A stretch of DNA of 64,000 nucleotides from Pelagibacteraceae bacterium AG-349-E10 (GCA_003281065.1 QCDA01000002.1:1-64000), one strand, 5' to 3'. Counted from the stretch's first letter, positions 36,230-45,653 are shown. Notes: a model not told the origin generated them from the letters alone. A program made the numbers and translations.

Positions 36230-36970
36230 TTATTTTTGTCCAACTACTAAAAATGACTGTCCAACAAAACCATAAGAATAAAATTTTTCAAAGATAAATT
36301 TTGAATTATTTTGAAAAACTCTAAAAGCTTTTCTTTGTCCCTCTTCATTGTGTGCTTTAAATTGATTATAATCATCAAATAATATAATCGTACCAATATC
36401 AATATTTGATTGAACAGCATTTAATGCATCTATAGTAGACTCCATTAAATCACAATCAATATTCAAAATTGCAATTTTTTTATTTTTTAAAGATTGTTGA
36501 AGTTCAAGTGTTTTTTCTTTAAAAGTTCCTTTATAAAAATTTATGATAATATTTAAATTATTTTTTAAAGATATTTTTTTTTTTACTTTTTCAAAATCAC
36601 TTAAAAAACTATCTTTCTTAAAAATTAAAGGGTGTTCATTATTTTGTGGCATACCTTGAAATGTATCTAAAAGATGAAAAAAAGGTTTTTGGTTTAACGG
36701 AGAAGACTCAGATAGCTCTCTTCTCCAATTTTCATTATCAAACTTTTGTGATTGTAACCAATTATAAAATTCTGAATAAGACTCAAGAGATGATACAGCA
36801 CTTTCACCTTTATAAACGCCAAATTCAACATAATCTCCCTCAATATGGTTGGAAAAAATATATCCCCAGGCTCTGTATAATCCGCCAGACCTATCGTTTA
36901 AATGAATTTTTCCTCTAATTAAATTTAATTTTTTTATAATGAAATATGCAATTTTCCTAAAAAATGCCAT
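36230..36970 (-). CDS. TylF/MycF-type sugar O-methyltransferase
   Basis: 246 residues of the macrocin-O-methyltransferase-like family: GDYVEFGVYKGESAVSSLE near 44 (SAM motif I), HLLDTFQGMPQNN near 103, and NIDCDLMESTIDALNAV near 170 with the metal-binding Asp pair, then IILFDDYNQF. Relatives O-methylate sugars. It is transcribed divergently from another methyltransferase starting at 37058, with 87 bases between them. Confidence 0.85.
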   Translation of the reverse strand: MAFFRKIAYFIIKKLNLIRGKIHLNDRSGGLYRAWGYIFSNHIEGDYVEFGVYKGESAVSSLESYSEFYNWLQSQKFDNENWRRELSESSPLNQKPFFHLLDTFQGMPQNNEHPLIFKKDSFLSDFEKVKKKISLKNNLNIIINFYKGTFKEKTLELQQSLKNKKIAILNIDCDLMESTIDALNAVQSNIDIGTIILFDDYNQFKAHNEEGQRKAFRVFQNNSKFIFEKFYSYGFVGQSFLVVGQK

Positions 36971-37057
36971 AAGTAAATATTATACTAATACTAAAGTTTA
37001 AAAATATAAAATTTTATATTTATAATAAATGTTAAGTCTGATTTAATTTGTTTTAAT

Positions 37058-37813
37058 ATGATAAATAGTGCAACTGTAATAAATTTATCAAAAAAAAATA
37101 CTCCAAAGATTGATAAAGTATTAAAAAAAAACATCAATAGATTTGATATTTTTTACGAATTAAAAAAAAATAATAATATTGGAATAGAACTTGGAGTGGC
37201 TAACGGATCTTTTTCTAAAAAAATGGTAAACTCAGGAAAATTTTCTAAATATTTTGGTGTAGATAGTTACGAAGGTATTCATGATATTAATGAATATAAA
37301 AAAGCACTTAAAAATACTAATTTTACAAATTTTTCTACAAATTTATTAAAAATGGATTTTTCAGAAGCCTTGTCACTATTTGATGATGACTATTTTGATT
37401 TTATATATGTAGACGGTTTCGCACATACTGGTGAGGAGGGGGGGAAAACAATTATCGATTGGTTCCAAAAACTTAAAGTTGGAGGTATTTTAGCTGGTGA
37501 TGATTATCACGATGACTGGCCTTTAGTTGTCTGGGCAGTTAATGATCTTTGTAAACAATTAAATTGTAATTTGAACTTAACTCAAATATCTAAAGATAAC
37601 GAATACAGTAGTTACCCGAGTTGGTATGTAATTAAAAACAATAATAATAATGATTTAAAAGTAAATGAATTACTATACAAGACAGCTCTTAAAGAAAAAA
37701 AAAGAATTGGCGATAAAAGAATAAATTTTTATTCTTTATTAAGAAAAACCACTGGACAAATTTTAGAAAAATTTGGAATAAAAAATAAAGTTAAAAATAT
37801 ATTTAATATTTGA
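37058..37813 (+). CDS. Class I SAM-dependent methyltransferase (Methyltransf_24-like)
   Basis: 251 residues. Seen: NIGIELGVANGSFSKKMV near 43 (SAM motif I), FGVDSYEGIHD near 72 and FDFIYVDGFAHTGEEGG near 113, then GGILAGDDYHDDW with metal-ligand-type Asp residues. It resembles small O-methyltransferases found in glycan clusters. It is one of only two plus-strand genes within the long minus-strand polysaccharide locus. Its 3' end meets the convergent GT11 gene with a 9-base gap. Confidence 0.82.
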   Translation: MINSATVINLSKKNTPKIDKVLKKNINRFDIFYELKKNNNIGIELGVANGSFSKKMVNSGKFSKYFGVDSYEGIHDINEYKKALKNTNFTNFSTNLLKMDFSEALSLFDDDYFDFIYVDGFAHTGEEGGKTIIDWFQKLKVGGILAGDDYHDDWPLVVWAVNDLCKQLNCNLNLTQISKDNEYSSYPSWYVIKNNNNNDLKVNELLYKTALKEKKRIGDKRINFYSLLRKTTGQILEKFGIKNKVKNIFNI

Positions 37814-37822
37814 GTAAAAATT

Positions 37823-38695
37823 TTATAGATATATCCAAGTGTCTAAGTAATATTTATTAGCATTTTGAATAACGTCATTTTTAAACCATCTCAAGGGTCT
37901 TGTTACAAATAGCCTTTTTTTGTTAGAAATATATGCTGCCCATAGAGAAAAGGTACTATTAGAAAAAATAAAAGCATCACATAGGGACATTAGATAAAAA
38001 TCGCTTTTTGCACCAAGATTAAAACTAGATGCAGTAATAACATTGTTTTTATTTATAAGCGTTTTATCAACTAACTCAATTTGATCAGAAAATACTATAA
38101 ATATTGGCTTTTTTAATTTTTTTTCAAACTTATTTATTGCATTATGATAATAATTCTCAGGTATATCTGAATAAACTTTTTTATTTTTATAGGATTTATA
38201 ATCACCAAGTCTTAAATGCAGACACACAGTATCGGTATAACTACTTTTTAAATCTTTAAATAAATAATCTAAATTATTTTCATTTTTGAATTTTAAGTTA
38301 TTTTTAATAGAGTTAAGATGTTTGAAAAAAAATTCAAAATTTTGCCAATAACCATAAAAATATTTATTATTCAAAGATGGTAAAGATGAAAAGGGGTGAT
38401 TGTAATTTTCAATAATAAAGTTTTTAAATTCTCTAACGCCTGATTTTCTAATTATCCTTAAAAAATAGCTCCTTAAATATTCATTTTTTAATAAATTTCC
38501 GATTATTCTGGAATAGTCATTTGAGTTTGCTAATTTATAATCAACATTGAAAATATCTTGTATCTTTATTTGTTTTTTATTTATAAACCGATCACAAAAT
38601 TTTACGTCATGACCAAATTCATACTTAATAGCCATTCCAAATGAGTACTGAAATAATTGATTACCTAATCCACCATTAAAATTTATAATATTCAT
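37823..38695 (-). CDS. GT11-family glycosyltransferase (alpha-1,2-fucosyltransferase-like)
   Basis: 290 residues. The N terminus NFNGGLGNQLFQYSFGMAI is the GT11 signature, and LHLRLGDY near residue 140 corresponds to the family motif HxRRGDY, with Leu in place of the second Arg. Later YLMSLCDAFIFSNSTFSLWAA matches the conserved nucleotide-binding end. Members transfer L-fucose or similar sugars from GDP donors. No GDP-fucose genes are seen, but a GDP-mannose epimerase-like gene lies upstream at 35219, so GDP-L-galactose is an alternative donor. Confidence 0.87.
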   Translation of the reverse strand: MNIINFNGGLGNQLFQYSFGMAIKYEFGHDVKFCDRFINKKQIKIQDIFNVDYKLANSNDYSRIIGNLLKNEYLRSYFLRIIRKSGVREFKNFIIENYNHPFSSLPSLNNKYFYGYWQNFEFFFKHLNSIKNNLKFKNENNLDYLFKDLKSSYTDTVCLHLRLGDYKSYKNKKVYSDIPENYYHNAINKFEKKLKKPIFIVFSDQIELVDKTLINKNNVITASSFNLGAKSDFYLMSLCDAFIFSNSTFSLWAAYISNKKRLFVTRPLRWFKNDVIQNANKYYLDTWIYL

Positions 38696-38698
38696 TAT

Positions 38699-39484
38699 CT
38701 AGTTTAATATTTTTTTTTTGAAGAAGTGATAAATCACCCTTAAAGCAGTGATAAAAATATTTTTATAAAGTTTAAATTTAATTTCAAAACTTTTAACATT
38801 TTTTAAAATACTGAATTGTAATTTTAACAATTCAATTTGACCTTTTACAATTTTTTGGAAAGACAAATTACTTTCATGCTGTCTATTACAAACAAGAGTT
38901 TTATCTATATTAGCCAGCTCAAATTTTTTAGATAATCTAAATAATAAATCGTAATCATTAACCATTTCATATGATGCATTATATCCACCGACTTGATCAA
39001 CAGCATTTTTTCTGAAAAATAAAGTAGCACTGTTAAATACATGTTGATATTGTATTTTTTTTTTTAATGTTTTACCGTCTTGATTATATTTTAACTCACT
39101 AAACTTATTAGACTTACTGTCTATAAGAAAAACGTTTGAGCCAACAACACCACATTTACTATTAAAATTCATAAATTTAATTTGTTCTTCAAATCTATTA
39201 TTTAAAAAAGTGTCATCTACGTCGCATATAGCGACATACTCAGAACTTATTTCTTTCCACGCTTTATTTCTAGCTTCACCTAGTCTTAGACTTTTATCAA
39301 AATAATAATATTTGAGTCTAGGGTCTTGAAAACTTTTAAAAATTTCCTTGGACTGATCGCTAGAATTGTTATCAAAAAAAAAAAGTTCCCATTCTGTGTA
39401 AGTTTGGTCAATAATTGACTGTAGGGATTCTTTTAAAAATTTTCCACCATTTTTACAATTCATTAGTACAGTTAATTTATTCAT
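38699..39484 (-). CDS. GT2-family glycosyltransferase
   Basis: 261 residues with GT-A features: LTVLMNCKNGGKFLKESLQS, ELFFFDNNSSDQS and VAICDVDDTFLNNRFEEQ near 92 with the metal-binding acidic triplet. The C-terminal third is basic and hydrophobic and may sit at the membrane. It overlaps the upstream reductase gene by 8 bases. A run of ten A lies near its 3' end (T at 38710-38719), where slippage would alter only the last residues. Confidence 0.87.
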   Translation of the reverse strand: MNKLTVLMNCKNGGKFLKESLQSIIDQTYTEWELFFFDNNSSDQSKEIFKSFQDPRLKYYYFDKSLRLGEARNKAWKEISSEYVAICDVDDTFLNNRFEEQIKFMNFNSKCGVVGSNVFLIDSKSNKFSELKYNQDGKTLKKKIQYQHVFNSATLFFRKNAVDQVGGYNASYEMVNDYDLLFRLSKKFELANIDKTLVCNRQHESNLSFQKIVKGQIELLKLQFSILKNVKSFEIKFKLYKNIFITALRVIYHFFKKKILN

Positions 39485-40355
39485 TTATGTAAAAATCAAT
39501 TGTATTTATTATATTCGACTCAAAAGATGAATTTCCTTTTACTATAAGATTATCAAAATTATTTTTTAAAATATTTTTTGAAATGTACTTATTTATCTTA
39601 TATTTATTTTTATTTTTAATATAAATATATTTAACTATATCCTCTATCTTATAATCATATTTTGACTTAATTATTATATTATTCTTAAAGTTACTTGGTT
39701 TATTTATTATTTTTTCAATTGAAGAGGCAAACTCAGATGATGAGATAAAATTTCTTTTTGTTTTAGGAAAATTTGAATGAAATTTTTTGTTTTTTATATA
39801 ATTATGAATAACGCTAGGTATAAATCTATTTTTTTTTTGATGATTTCCAAAAACTGAATTTACGTAAACGATCTTAGAATTTATGACATTATTAGCATCT
39901 AAAGTTAAAAGATATTTGCTAAAATAATACTTATAAAGAGCATAAGGAGTTGTAAAGTATTTGTCTTTTTTTATTTGATTAATTTCATCAATAGAACCTA
40001 TTTGTATAAATAGTGTTTTTGTGTTTTTTTCTACAAGATCGAGAACTTTTTTTGGGATATAAAAATGCTGCTTAAACATTTTAATGTCAGAAATTGTATT
40101 AAATTTATTATGATCAATATTACCCAGTGCGTTAATTATAATATTTATTTTTTTTATTGATTTAATCTCTTTTTGATTTGAAATATTTATATATCTGACG
40201 TTACTTATTTTTTTAATATTTTTATTTTGTTTTTTAAGAACACAAACTATCTGAAAATTTTTTTTCTTATTAAAGTGGTTTAATAATGATTGAGATAAAA
40301 AACCATTACCCAATACGAGTATTTTTTTTTTATTTGTTTTTTTTATAGTGCTCAT
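39477..40355 (-). CDS. NAD(P)-dependent reductase/epimerase of a CDP-deoxyhexose pathway
   Basis: 292 residues with a Rossmann start KKILVLGNGFLSQSLLNHF and a later YALYKYYFSKYLL region holding a YxxxK pair. It resembles RmlD-like and other extended-SDR sugar reductases, but is divergent. It directly follows rfbF and probably performs the final 4-keto reduction of the CDP-6-deoxy sugar; this is inference from context. The 5' end contains A8 and A10 runs (A10 at 40322-40331), so slippage there would inactivate the gene. Confidence 0.7.
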   Translation of the reverse strand: MSTIKKTNKKKILVLGNGFLSQSLLNHFNKKKNFQIVCVLKKQNKNIKKISNVRYINISNQKEIKSIKKINIIINALGNIDHNKFNTISDIKMFKQHFYIPKKVLDLVEKNTKTLFIQIGSIDEINQIKKDKYFTTPYALYKYYFSKYLLTLDANNVINSKIVYVNSVFGNHQKKNRFIPSVIHNYIKNKKFHSNFPKTKRNFISSSEFASSIEKIINKPSNFKNNIIIKSKYDYKIEDIVKYIYIKNKNKYKINKYISKNILKNNFDNLIVKGNSSFESNIINTIDFYINE

Positions 40356-41073
40356 CTAAAAAAACTTTATCTCTTAGTGTATCCATACATTGCCAAAAAC
40401 CAAAATGTTTAAAGGCCATGAGTTCTTTTCTAGAAGCAAGATTTTCTAGTGGCTCTTTCTCTAAAAAAATTGAGTCATTTTTAATAAATTTAAATATTTT
40501 ATTATTAAAAATAAAAAATCCTCCATTAATCCAACCTGAGTCTACACTTTTCTTTTCACCAAATGTTAAAACTTGGTCTTTTTTTATTTTTACATAACCA
40601 AACCTAGCAGGTGGCCTCACTGAAGTTAATGTAGCTATCTTCTTATGTCTTATATGAAAATTGACTAATTTGTGTAAATTAATATTTGAAACACCATCAC
40701 CATATGTCAAACAAAACAAATTATTTTTTTTAGTAAGATATTTTTCTAACCTCAAAACCCTTCCCCCAGTCATAGTCTTTAAACCAGTAAAAACTAACTT
40801 CACCCTGACATCTTGAGAATAAATATATTGATAATTATTTTTTTTAAATTTTTTTGAAAAATATTTTTCTATAACATTGTGTAAATAGCCAGTGGCTATT
40901 ACAAAGTCTTTGAAACCATAAGAAATATAGTGTTCGATTATTCTTATCAAAATAGGGACTTTATTTACCTTGATTAGTGGTTTAGGTATGGCCTTTGTGT
41001 ACTCTAAAATTCTAGAACCCTTACCACCTGCTAATATAACAACAGGTAGTTTAAAATTTTGGGTATTCGCCAT
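40330..41073 (-). CDS. rfbF: Glucose-1-phosphate cytidylyltransferase
   Basis: 247 residues from ATG 41073; an in-frame ATG at 41097 would add eight residues and lengthen the overlap. VVILAGGKGSRILEYTKAIPKP is the nucleotidyltransferase signature, followed by FCLTYGDGVSNINLHKLV near 118 and PPARFGYVKI, FGEKKSVDSGWINGGFFIF as in RfbF/DdhA. It makes CDP-glucose, which rfbG (41454) dehydrates. The gene set rfbF, rfbG, cupin and reductase forms one CDP-6-deoxyhexose unit. Confidence 0.9.
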   Translation of the reverse strand: MANTQNFKLPVVILAGGKGSRILEYTKAIPKPLIKVNKVPILIRIIEHYISYGFKDFVIATGYLHNVIEKYFSKKFKKNNYQYIYSQDVRVKLVFTGLKTMTGGRVLRLEKYLTKKNNLFCLTYGDGVSNINLHKLVNFHIRHKKIATLTSVRPPARFGYVKIKKDQVLTFGEKKSVDSGWINGGFFIFNNKIFKFIKNDSIFLEKEPLENLASRKELMAFKHFGFWQCMDTLRDKVFLDEHYKKNK

Positions 41074-41476
41074 TATATTTTTTTCTAATGATTTCATTTT
41101 CTTCGTGTAAGATGTTTGAAATATTAATTATACTATTATTTTCTGATAGACCTTTAAATCCAAACCATATATTTGGCTTAATTAATAAAATTTTTTTACT
41201 GGTTTCATTTAGAATAATTTCTTTTGAAAGAAAAAATTTATTATCAAAAAATACAAATTTTACTGATCCTTTTATTACTAAAATATTACAGAACATTTTT
41301 GTGTGTTTTTTCCAAGCTCTAATAATATCTTTATTAAAATTTGAACTATATATCTCACCGAAACCAAAAAAATTTTTATTATTTTTTTCTAAAATCTTAA
41401 TAATACTTGTATTGTTAGCTTTTATTTCATTTAGAGATATTACTCTGAAGAAATTATTTATGATTTTTTTGTTCAA
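41051..41476 (-). CDS. RmlC-like cupin, putative CDP-4-keto-6-deoxyglucose epimerase
   Basis: 141 residues forming one cupin barrel. GFGEIYSSNFNKDIIRAWKKH and CNILVIKGSVKFVFFDN near 55-75 match small dTDP-4-dehydrorhamnose 3,5-epimerase-like proteins (RmlC, short type). Located between rfbG and rfbF, it probably epimerises C3 and/or C5 of the CDP-4-keto sugar before reduction. The substrate is inferred from neighbours only. It overlaps both adjacent genes. Confidence 0.75.
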   Translation of the reverse strand: MNKKIINNFFRVISLNEIKANNTSIIKILEKNNKNFFGFGEIYSSNFNKDIIRAWKKHTKMFCNILVIKGSVKFVFFDNKFFLSKEIILNETSKKILLIKPNIWFGFKGLSENNSIINISNILHEENEIIRKKYNGEYPKF

Positions 41477-42530
41477 AGTACCTAACTATTTGTTTTAGAG
41501 TAATTTCTTTTATATTAATTTTACTTAAATAAGCAAGATACCATTCCATAGTAAAATCTATACTTTGTTTTGTACTTAAATATGGATACCAACCAAGAGA
41601 GTTTTTTGCTTTTTTGCAGTCAAGTTTAAGTAGTCCGGACTCTTTAAATGAGGGGGCACTTCTATCAATACGAATTTTCAAAGCAGGAGTGATTTTTCTT
41701 ATAAAATTTACAACATTCATTACAGTAAAATTTTCTTTTTTATTTGGCCCAAAATTAAAACTTTCACCAGAATTTTCAGAATTGTTATAGAGATTAATTG
41801 ATAAATCCATATACCCTCTTAAAGGTTCTAAAACATGTTGCCAAGGTCTTGTAGACTTTGGGTTTCTTATTTTTAAAGTTTTCTTATTTATCAAAGATTT
41901 TATGATATCCGGCAATATTCTATTTGAGGAAAAATCACCACCTCCAATAACATTTCCTGCCCTTGCCGTAGCTACAGAAATTAACTTATTTTTTTTAAAA
42001 TACGTGTTGAAATATGACTTAAAATTGATTTCTGCACATGCTTTACTTGCACTATAAGGATCAATGCCCCCCAAAATGTCATTCTCATTATAACCTCTAA
42101 TAATCTCTTTGTTTAGGTAACACTTATCACTTGTTACAATCACAGCAGAGCATTTTTTTTTAATATAACGAAGGGACTCTAAAACATTAATAGTTCCAAT
42201 TATGTTAGTATTAAATGTTTCAAGAGGGTTAACAACAGATTTACTAACTAATGATTGGGCTGCTAAGTGAAAAATTATATCTGGTTTAGTCTTGATAAAG
42301 ATATTTTTCAGTTTATTAAAATTATTGATATCAATTTTAAATTCTTTATTTATTTTTGAACCTATTTTTAGAATTTTATAATTTGATTTTATGCCTAAAT
42401 TATAAGAACTAATACCTATAATTTTTGCTCCAAATAACCAGAGAACTAGACAAAGCCATGATCCCTTAAATCCTGTGTGTCCAGTGACTATGACAGTTTT
42501 ATTTTTATAGAAACGTTTATATTTTTTCAT
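41454..42530 (-). CDS. rfbG: CDP-glucose 4,6-dehydratase
   Basis: 358 residues from ATG 42530; an upstream ATG at 42569 is in frame but would add thirteen residues not typical of the family. VIVTGHTGFKGSWLCLVLW is the RfbG signature, then HLAAQSLVSKSVVNPLETF, VTSDKCYLNKE and the catalytic DPYSASKACAE (Tyr, Lys). It converts CDP-glucose to CDP-4-keto-6-deoxyglucose. The 3,6-dideoxyhexose genes ddhC and ddhD are absent nearby, so the sugar is probably a simple 6-deoxyhexose. Confidence 0.93.
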   Translation of the reverse strand: MKKYKRFYKNKTVIVTGHTGFKGSWLCLVLWLFGAKIIGISSYNLGIKSNYKILKIGSKINKEFKIDINNFNKLKNIFIKTKPDIIFHLAAQSLVSKSVVNPLETFNTNIIGTINVLESLRYIKKKCSAVIVTSDKCYLNKEIIRGYNENDILGGIDPYSASKACAEINFKSYFNTYFKKNKLISVATARAGNVIGGGDFSSNRILPDIIKSLINKKTLKIRNPKSTRPWQHVLEPLRGYMDLSINLYNNSENSGESFNFGPNKKENFTVMNVVNFIRKITPALKIRIDRSAPSFKESGLLKLDCKKAKNSLGWYPYLSTKQSIDFTMEWYLAYLSKINIKEITLKQIVRYFEQKNHK

Positions 42531-43932
42531 ATAATAATTTATAAATCTTGTTAATTTTGAATTCTTCAAAGTAATTTCTATAATAACTTGATGAATTTTC
42601 CATAAAACTTTTCAGTTTTAAATTATTATCAAATTTAAAAAAATTGTTTAAATTTGGAAAATTCTTCACTTTACACTTCCAAGGGTTGCTTAATTCTTCA
42701 AGAGGATCAGTATCAAAACTTTTATTTTCAACATAAATAGGGCGAACCCCACAACAAACAGCATTAATTATCGAAGAGGATATTGTATAAAATGCTAATT
42801 TACTTCTTCTCAGATCATAATCAAGATCGTTACTAGATAATTCAATTTTTGGATAATCTTTAAACAGATTTTTTAGATTATTGTTATCAAAAGGGTGCCC
42901 CCTCCAAATGTAATTGTAATACGGAAAACGATCATGAAATTTAAGTATTAATTTTAATAAATATTTGATTTCATCTTTATTCGAACTTGGCAAAAAAATT
43001 ATCAGATCTGAGTTTTTAAATCTTTTTGTATATTTAATTGTTTGTTTTTTTGTGGACCCGATATTATACGTATTGGAAAATTTTCCATCTAATTTATTTT
43101 TTAAAATTGTACCACTAGTCAAAAGATTACTGGGATTAAATTTTGTGTTTAAAAAATCAAAAAAGTTTTTTTTATTTTTTGGAATATATGAATGTTGTAC
43201 AGCAAAAAGTTTTAATTTTTTTTTATAATTTTTATTATGATCAAATAAAATTCCAAATAAAACCCTTTCCCAATGAATTCCCTCAAATGTCACAAAAATA
43301 TTACTATTTTTGTTATAGTTTTTAAGTATATTTTTAATTTGAGTTGGTATTCTAAGATTATGCGCAGTTTTATTTGATAAATGAAATGACAATATAATAA
43401 GTATCAAATAAAATTTTTTATTATTTGAATTTAAATTTTTTTTTAAAAATTTTAATAATTCGATTATTGATATGTAGATTCTCAAAAATAAAATAATTTC
43501 ATTATTTAAGCTCATATAGTAATTAATCAAATTTATATTCGAATTTTTTTTATTAGTATGGTCAATTTGATAAAGTGAGTATTTTATTGATTTCGATTGA
43601 AAATAATTAATTAATTTATAAAAATAAAAATCATTATTATGAAGATTATTAATTTTGTGACCTATAATGATATTCTTATTTTTTTTAAAAAAGTTAGTTT
43701 TGAAATAAGATTTCTTTGATTTTAATAAAACTGCAATTATGTATAAAAAAATATTTATGAAAAGAATTGAAATTACTCTCAAATAAGAAAATATTGATGT
43801 ATTTTTTGAAAAGTAATTTTTATAGATTTCATTTGTGTTATCTAAATCAAAAAAATAATTGGCGTAAATATATGGTGAATTAACATTTTTTCTAATTTTT
43901 TTTATAATTAGATAAAGGTCTTTCTTTTTCAT
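42517..43932 (-). CDS. Predicted GT-B-like surface polysaccharide protein, unknown specificity
   Basis: 471 residues, very rich in Lys, Asn and Ile, with one hydrophobic segment near residues 45-68. The C-terminal half has features of capsule-type or Kdo-like glycosyltransferases: LFAVQHSYIPKN near 239, LIIFLPSSNKDEIKYLL near 310, YIWRGHPFDNNN and FYTISSSIINAVCCGVRPIYVE near 384-404. I do not recognise a named family. It overlaps the start of rfbG, so it probably belongs to the same polysaccharide unit. Confidence 0.65.
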   Translation of the reverse strand: MKKKDLYLIIKKIRKNVNSPYIYANYFFDLDNTNEIYKNYFSKNTSIFSYLRVISILFINIFLYIIAVLLKSKKSYFKTNFFKKNKNIIIGHKINNLHNNDFYFYKLINYFQSKSIKYSLYQIDHTNKKNSNINLINYYMSLNNEIILFLRIYISIIELLKFLKKNLNSNNKKFYLILIILSFHLSNKTAHNLRIPTQIKNILKNYNKNSNIFVTFEGIHWERVLFGILFDHNKNYKKKLKLFAVQHSYIPKNKKNFFDFLNTKFNPSNLLTSGTILKNKLDGKFSNTYNIGSTKKQTIKYTKRFKNSDLIIFLPSSNKDEIKYLLKLILKFHDRFPYYNYIWRGHPFDNNNLKNLFKDYPKIELSSNDLDYDLRRSKLAFYTISSSIINAVCCGVRPIYVENKSFDTDPLEELSNPWKCKVKNFPNLNNFFKFDNNLKLKSFMENSSSYYRNYFEEFKINKIYKLLYEKI

Positions 43933-44709
43933 TTATTGTAATTTTTTAAAAGTATATATTCCACATCCAAAATTTATGTGATTTAAAATATTATCTAAAT
44001 CCTGATTTATTAATAATTTTGAATTATCATCAATTAAATCAAATGAAATTAACTTTAAATCACTAATATTTAATTTTGTAATCCAATTAAAAATGTCTTT
44101 AAAATGAAATACTCTATGCGCATTAAACTCTATTCTACTTGTTGATGATATTGGAAAGCTTAAATACAACTTTCCGCCTTTGTCTAACAAGTTATATAGA
44201 TTTTTAAAACCAATTAGGTAACCTTGTGGATTTATATCATCGCTGTATCTTCCTAAACCAAAATGCTCAAGAGTGTGTAAACAACTAACTGATTTAAATT
44301 TTTTATGTAAATCAAATTTCTCATCCATTATATCGCCTTGAATAAAATTGATATTATTTTTTTTTATATCCAACTTTCTAATATCTAAAACACTAACTTC
44401 CATAAAAATTGATATACTAGATATAAAACCGTCTATTCTACTTCCAACATCAATATGGCTGGATGGTTTATCTTTAAACAATAAAGAAGATACTCTTAAA
44501 TCTTGATGAAAATAATGACTTTTTATATTTCCAGCATGATCATTGTAATCATACAATATAGGAAAATAATTATTAATTTTTCCACCTTTTTTTTTAAAAA
44601 TAAAAATTTCCTTAATAAATCTTGGAAAGTTATATAAAGAAAATACTATTTTTAAATTTAATCCAACAAAATGGAAAAAGAAATTGTATATGATTTTTAA
44701 AAGTTTCAA
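43933..44709 (-). CDS. DUF268-family protein, methyltransferase-like
   Basis: 258 residues matching the DUF268 pattern: YFHQDLRVSSLLF, HIDVGSRIDGFISSISIF near 82, VLDIRKLDIK, SVSCLHTLEHFGLGRYSDDI near 140, and FNAHRVFHFKDIFNW near 197. The order GxR/motif I, DIR and HTLEHFGLGRY looks like a modified Rossmann methyltransferase. The family is common in polysaccharide clusters, without a settled activity that I know of. It is divergent from the FkbM-type gene at 44781. Confidence 0.78.
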   Translation of the reverse strand: MKLLKIIYNFFFHFVGLNLKIVFSLYNFPRFIKEIFIFKKKGGKINNYFPILYDYNDHAGNIKSHYFHQDLRVSSLLFKDKPSSHIDVGSRIDGFISSISIFMEVSVLDIRKLDIKKNNINFIQGDIMDEKFDLHKKFKSVSCLHTLEHFGLGRYSDDINPQGYLIGFKNLYNLLDKGGKLYLSFPISSTSRIEFNAHRVFHFKDIFNWITKLNISDLKLISFDLIDDNSKLLINQDLDNILNHINFGCGIYTFKKLQ

Positions 44710-44780
44710 TTTTTTACTGCATATACTATATCAAATATATAAAGTAAAATAATAATTAATTAATACGACTAACTTCTAAT

Positions 44781-45653
44781 ATGAAATCATTGATAAAAAG
44801 ACTTTTAAAAATACCACTAGCATTAGTATTCTCTTACATTAGGGTTTTAAAACATTTTAGTTTTAGATCTCACTATTATTTAATTGATACTCTTACAAAT
44901 TACACAAAAGAAAAAAAATTTTTAATTCAACACAAAGGTAAAAATTTTTATATATTTACTCCAAATCAATTATGTGAATTTCGAGCATCTACTTTTTTTT
45001 CAAAAGAACCTGAGACAATAAACTGGATTGAAAAATATGGCAAAGACATGGTTTTGTACGATATAGGTGCTAATATAGGTCTATATTCGATTTATCACTC
45101 ATTAATAAATCGTAGTAAAAGTTACGCTTTTGAGCCATCTGTTTTTAATTTAATGCAAATAACAAAAAATATAAATATAAACGGATGTAATCAATTAATA
45201 TCATTAATATCTAACCCATTATCTAATGTAAATTCACTTGAGGAATTTAATTATACTTCAAATATTGAGGGAGGTGCTTTATCATCTTTTGGAGTAAACT
45301 TTAATTATGAAGGTAAATTAATTGACAAAAAACTTAGTATAAAAAAATTAGGCTTTTCACTTGATGAGCTTGTCTTTGGAGGTTACATAAAAGATAAGCC
45401 TAATCTTATAAAAATAGATGTTGATGGAATTGAACATTTAATTCTTCAGGGTGCCAGAAGAACTTTAGAAAGTAAAAATTGTACTTCTGTGTTGGTTGAG
45501 ATTAATGATACTTTTAAAGAGCAACACGATCTTTCAACAAACATTTTAAAAGAATGTGGTTTTGAGCTAGAGGAAAAAGAAAGATCTATATATGCTAAAG
45601 AAAATAAAGGCTTTGAAGATACGTATAATCAAATTTGGCACAAAAATTATTAA
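44781..45653 (+). CDS. FkbM-family methyltransferase
   Basis: 290 residues. DMVLYDIGANIGLYSIYHSL near 90 is SAM motif I, AFEPSVFNLMQITKNININ near 118 the FkbM acidic loop, and LIKIDVDGIEHLILQGARRTL near 210 the family signature, followed by VLVEIND. FkbM-type enzymes O-methylate hydroxyl groups on sugars or polyketides. It is the second plus-strand gene in the otherwise minus-strand polysaccharide locus and overlaps the convergent gene at 45650 by 4 bases. Confidence 0.9.
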   Translation: MKSLIKRLLKIPLALVFSYIRVLKHFSFRSHYYLIDTLTNYTKEKKFLIQHKGKNFYIFTPNQLCEFRASTFFSKEPETINWIEKYGKDMVLYDIGANIGLYSIYHSLINRSKSYAFEPSVFNLMQITKNININGCNQLISLISNPLSNVNSLEEFNYTSNIEGGALSSFGVNFNYEGKLIDKKLSIKKLGFSLDELVFGGYIKDKPNLIKIDVDGIEHLILQGARRTLESKNCTSVLVEINDTFKEQHDLSTNILKECGFELEEKERSIYAKENKGFEDTYNQIWHKNY

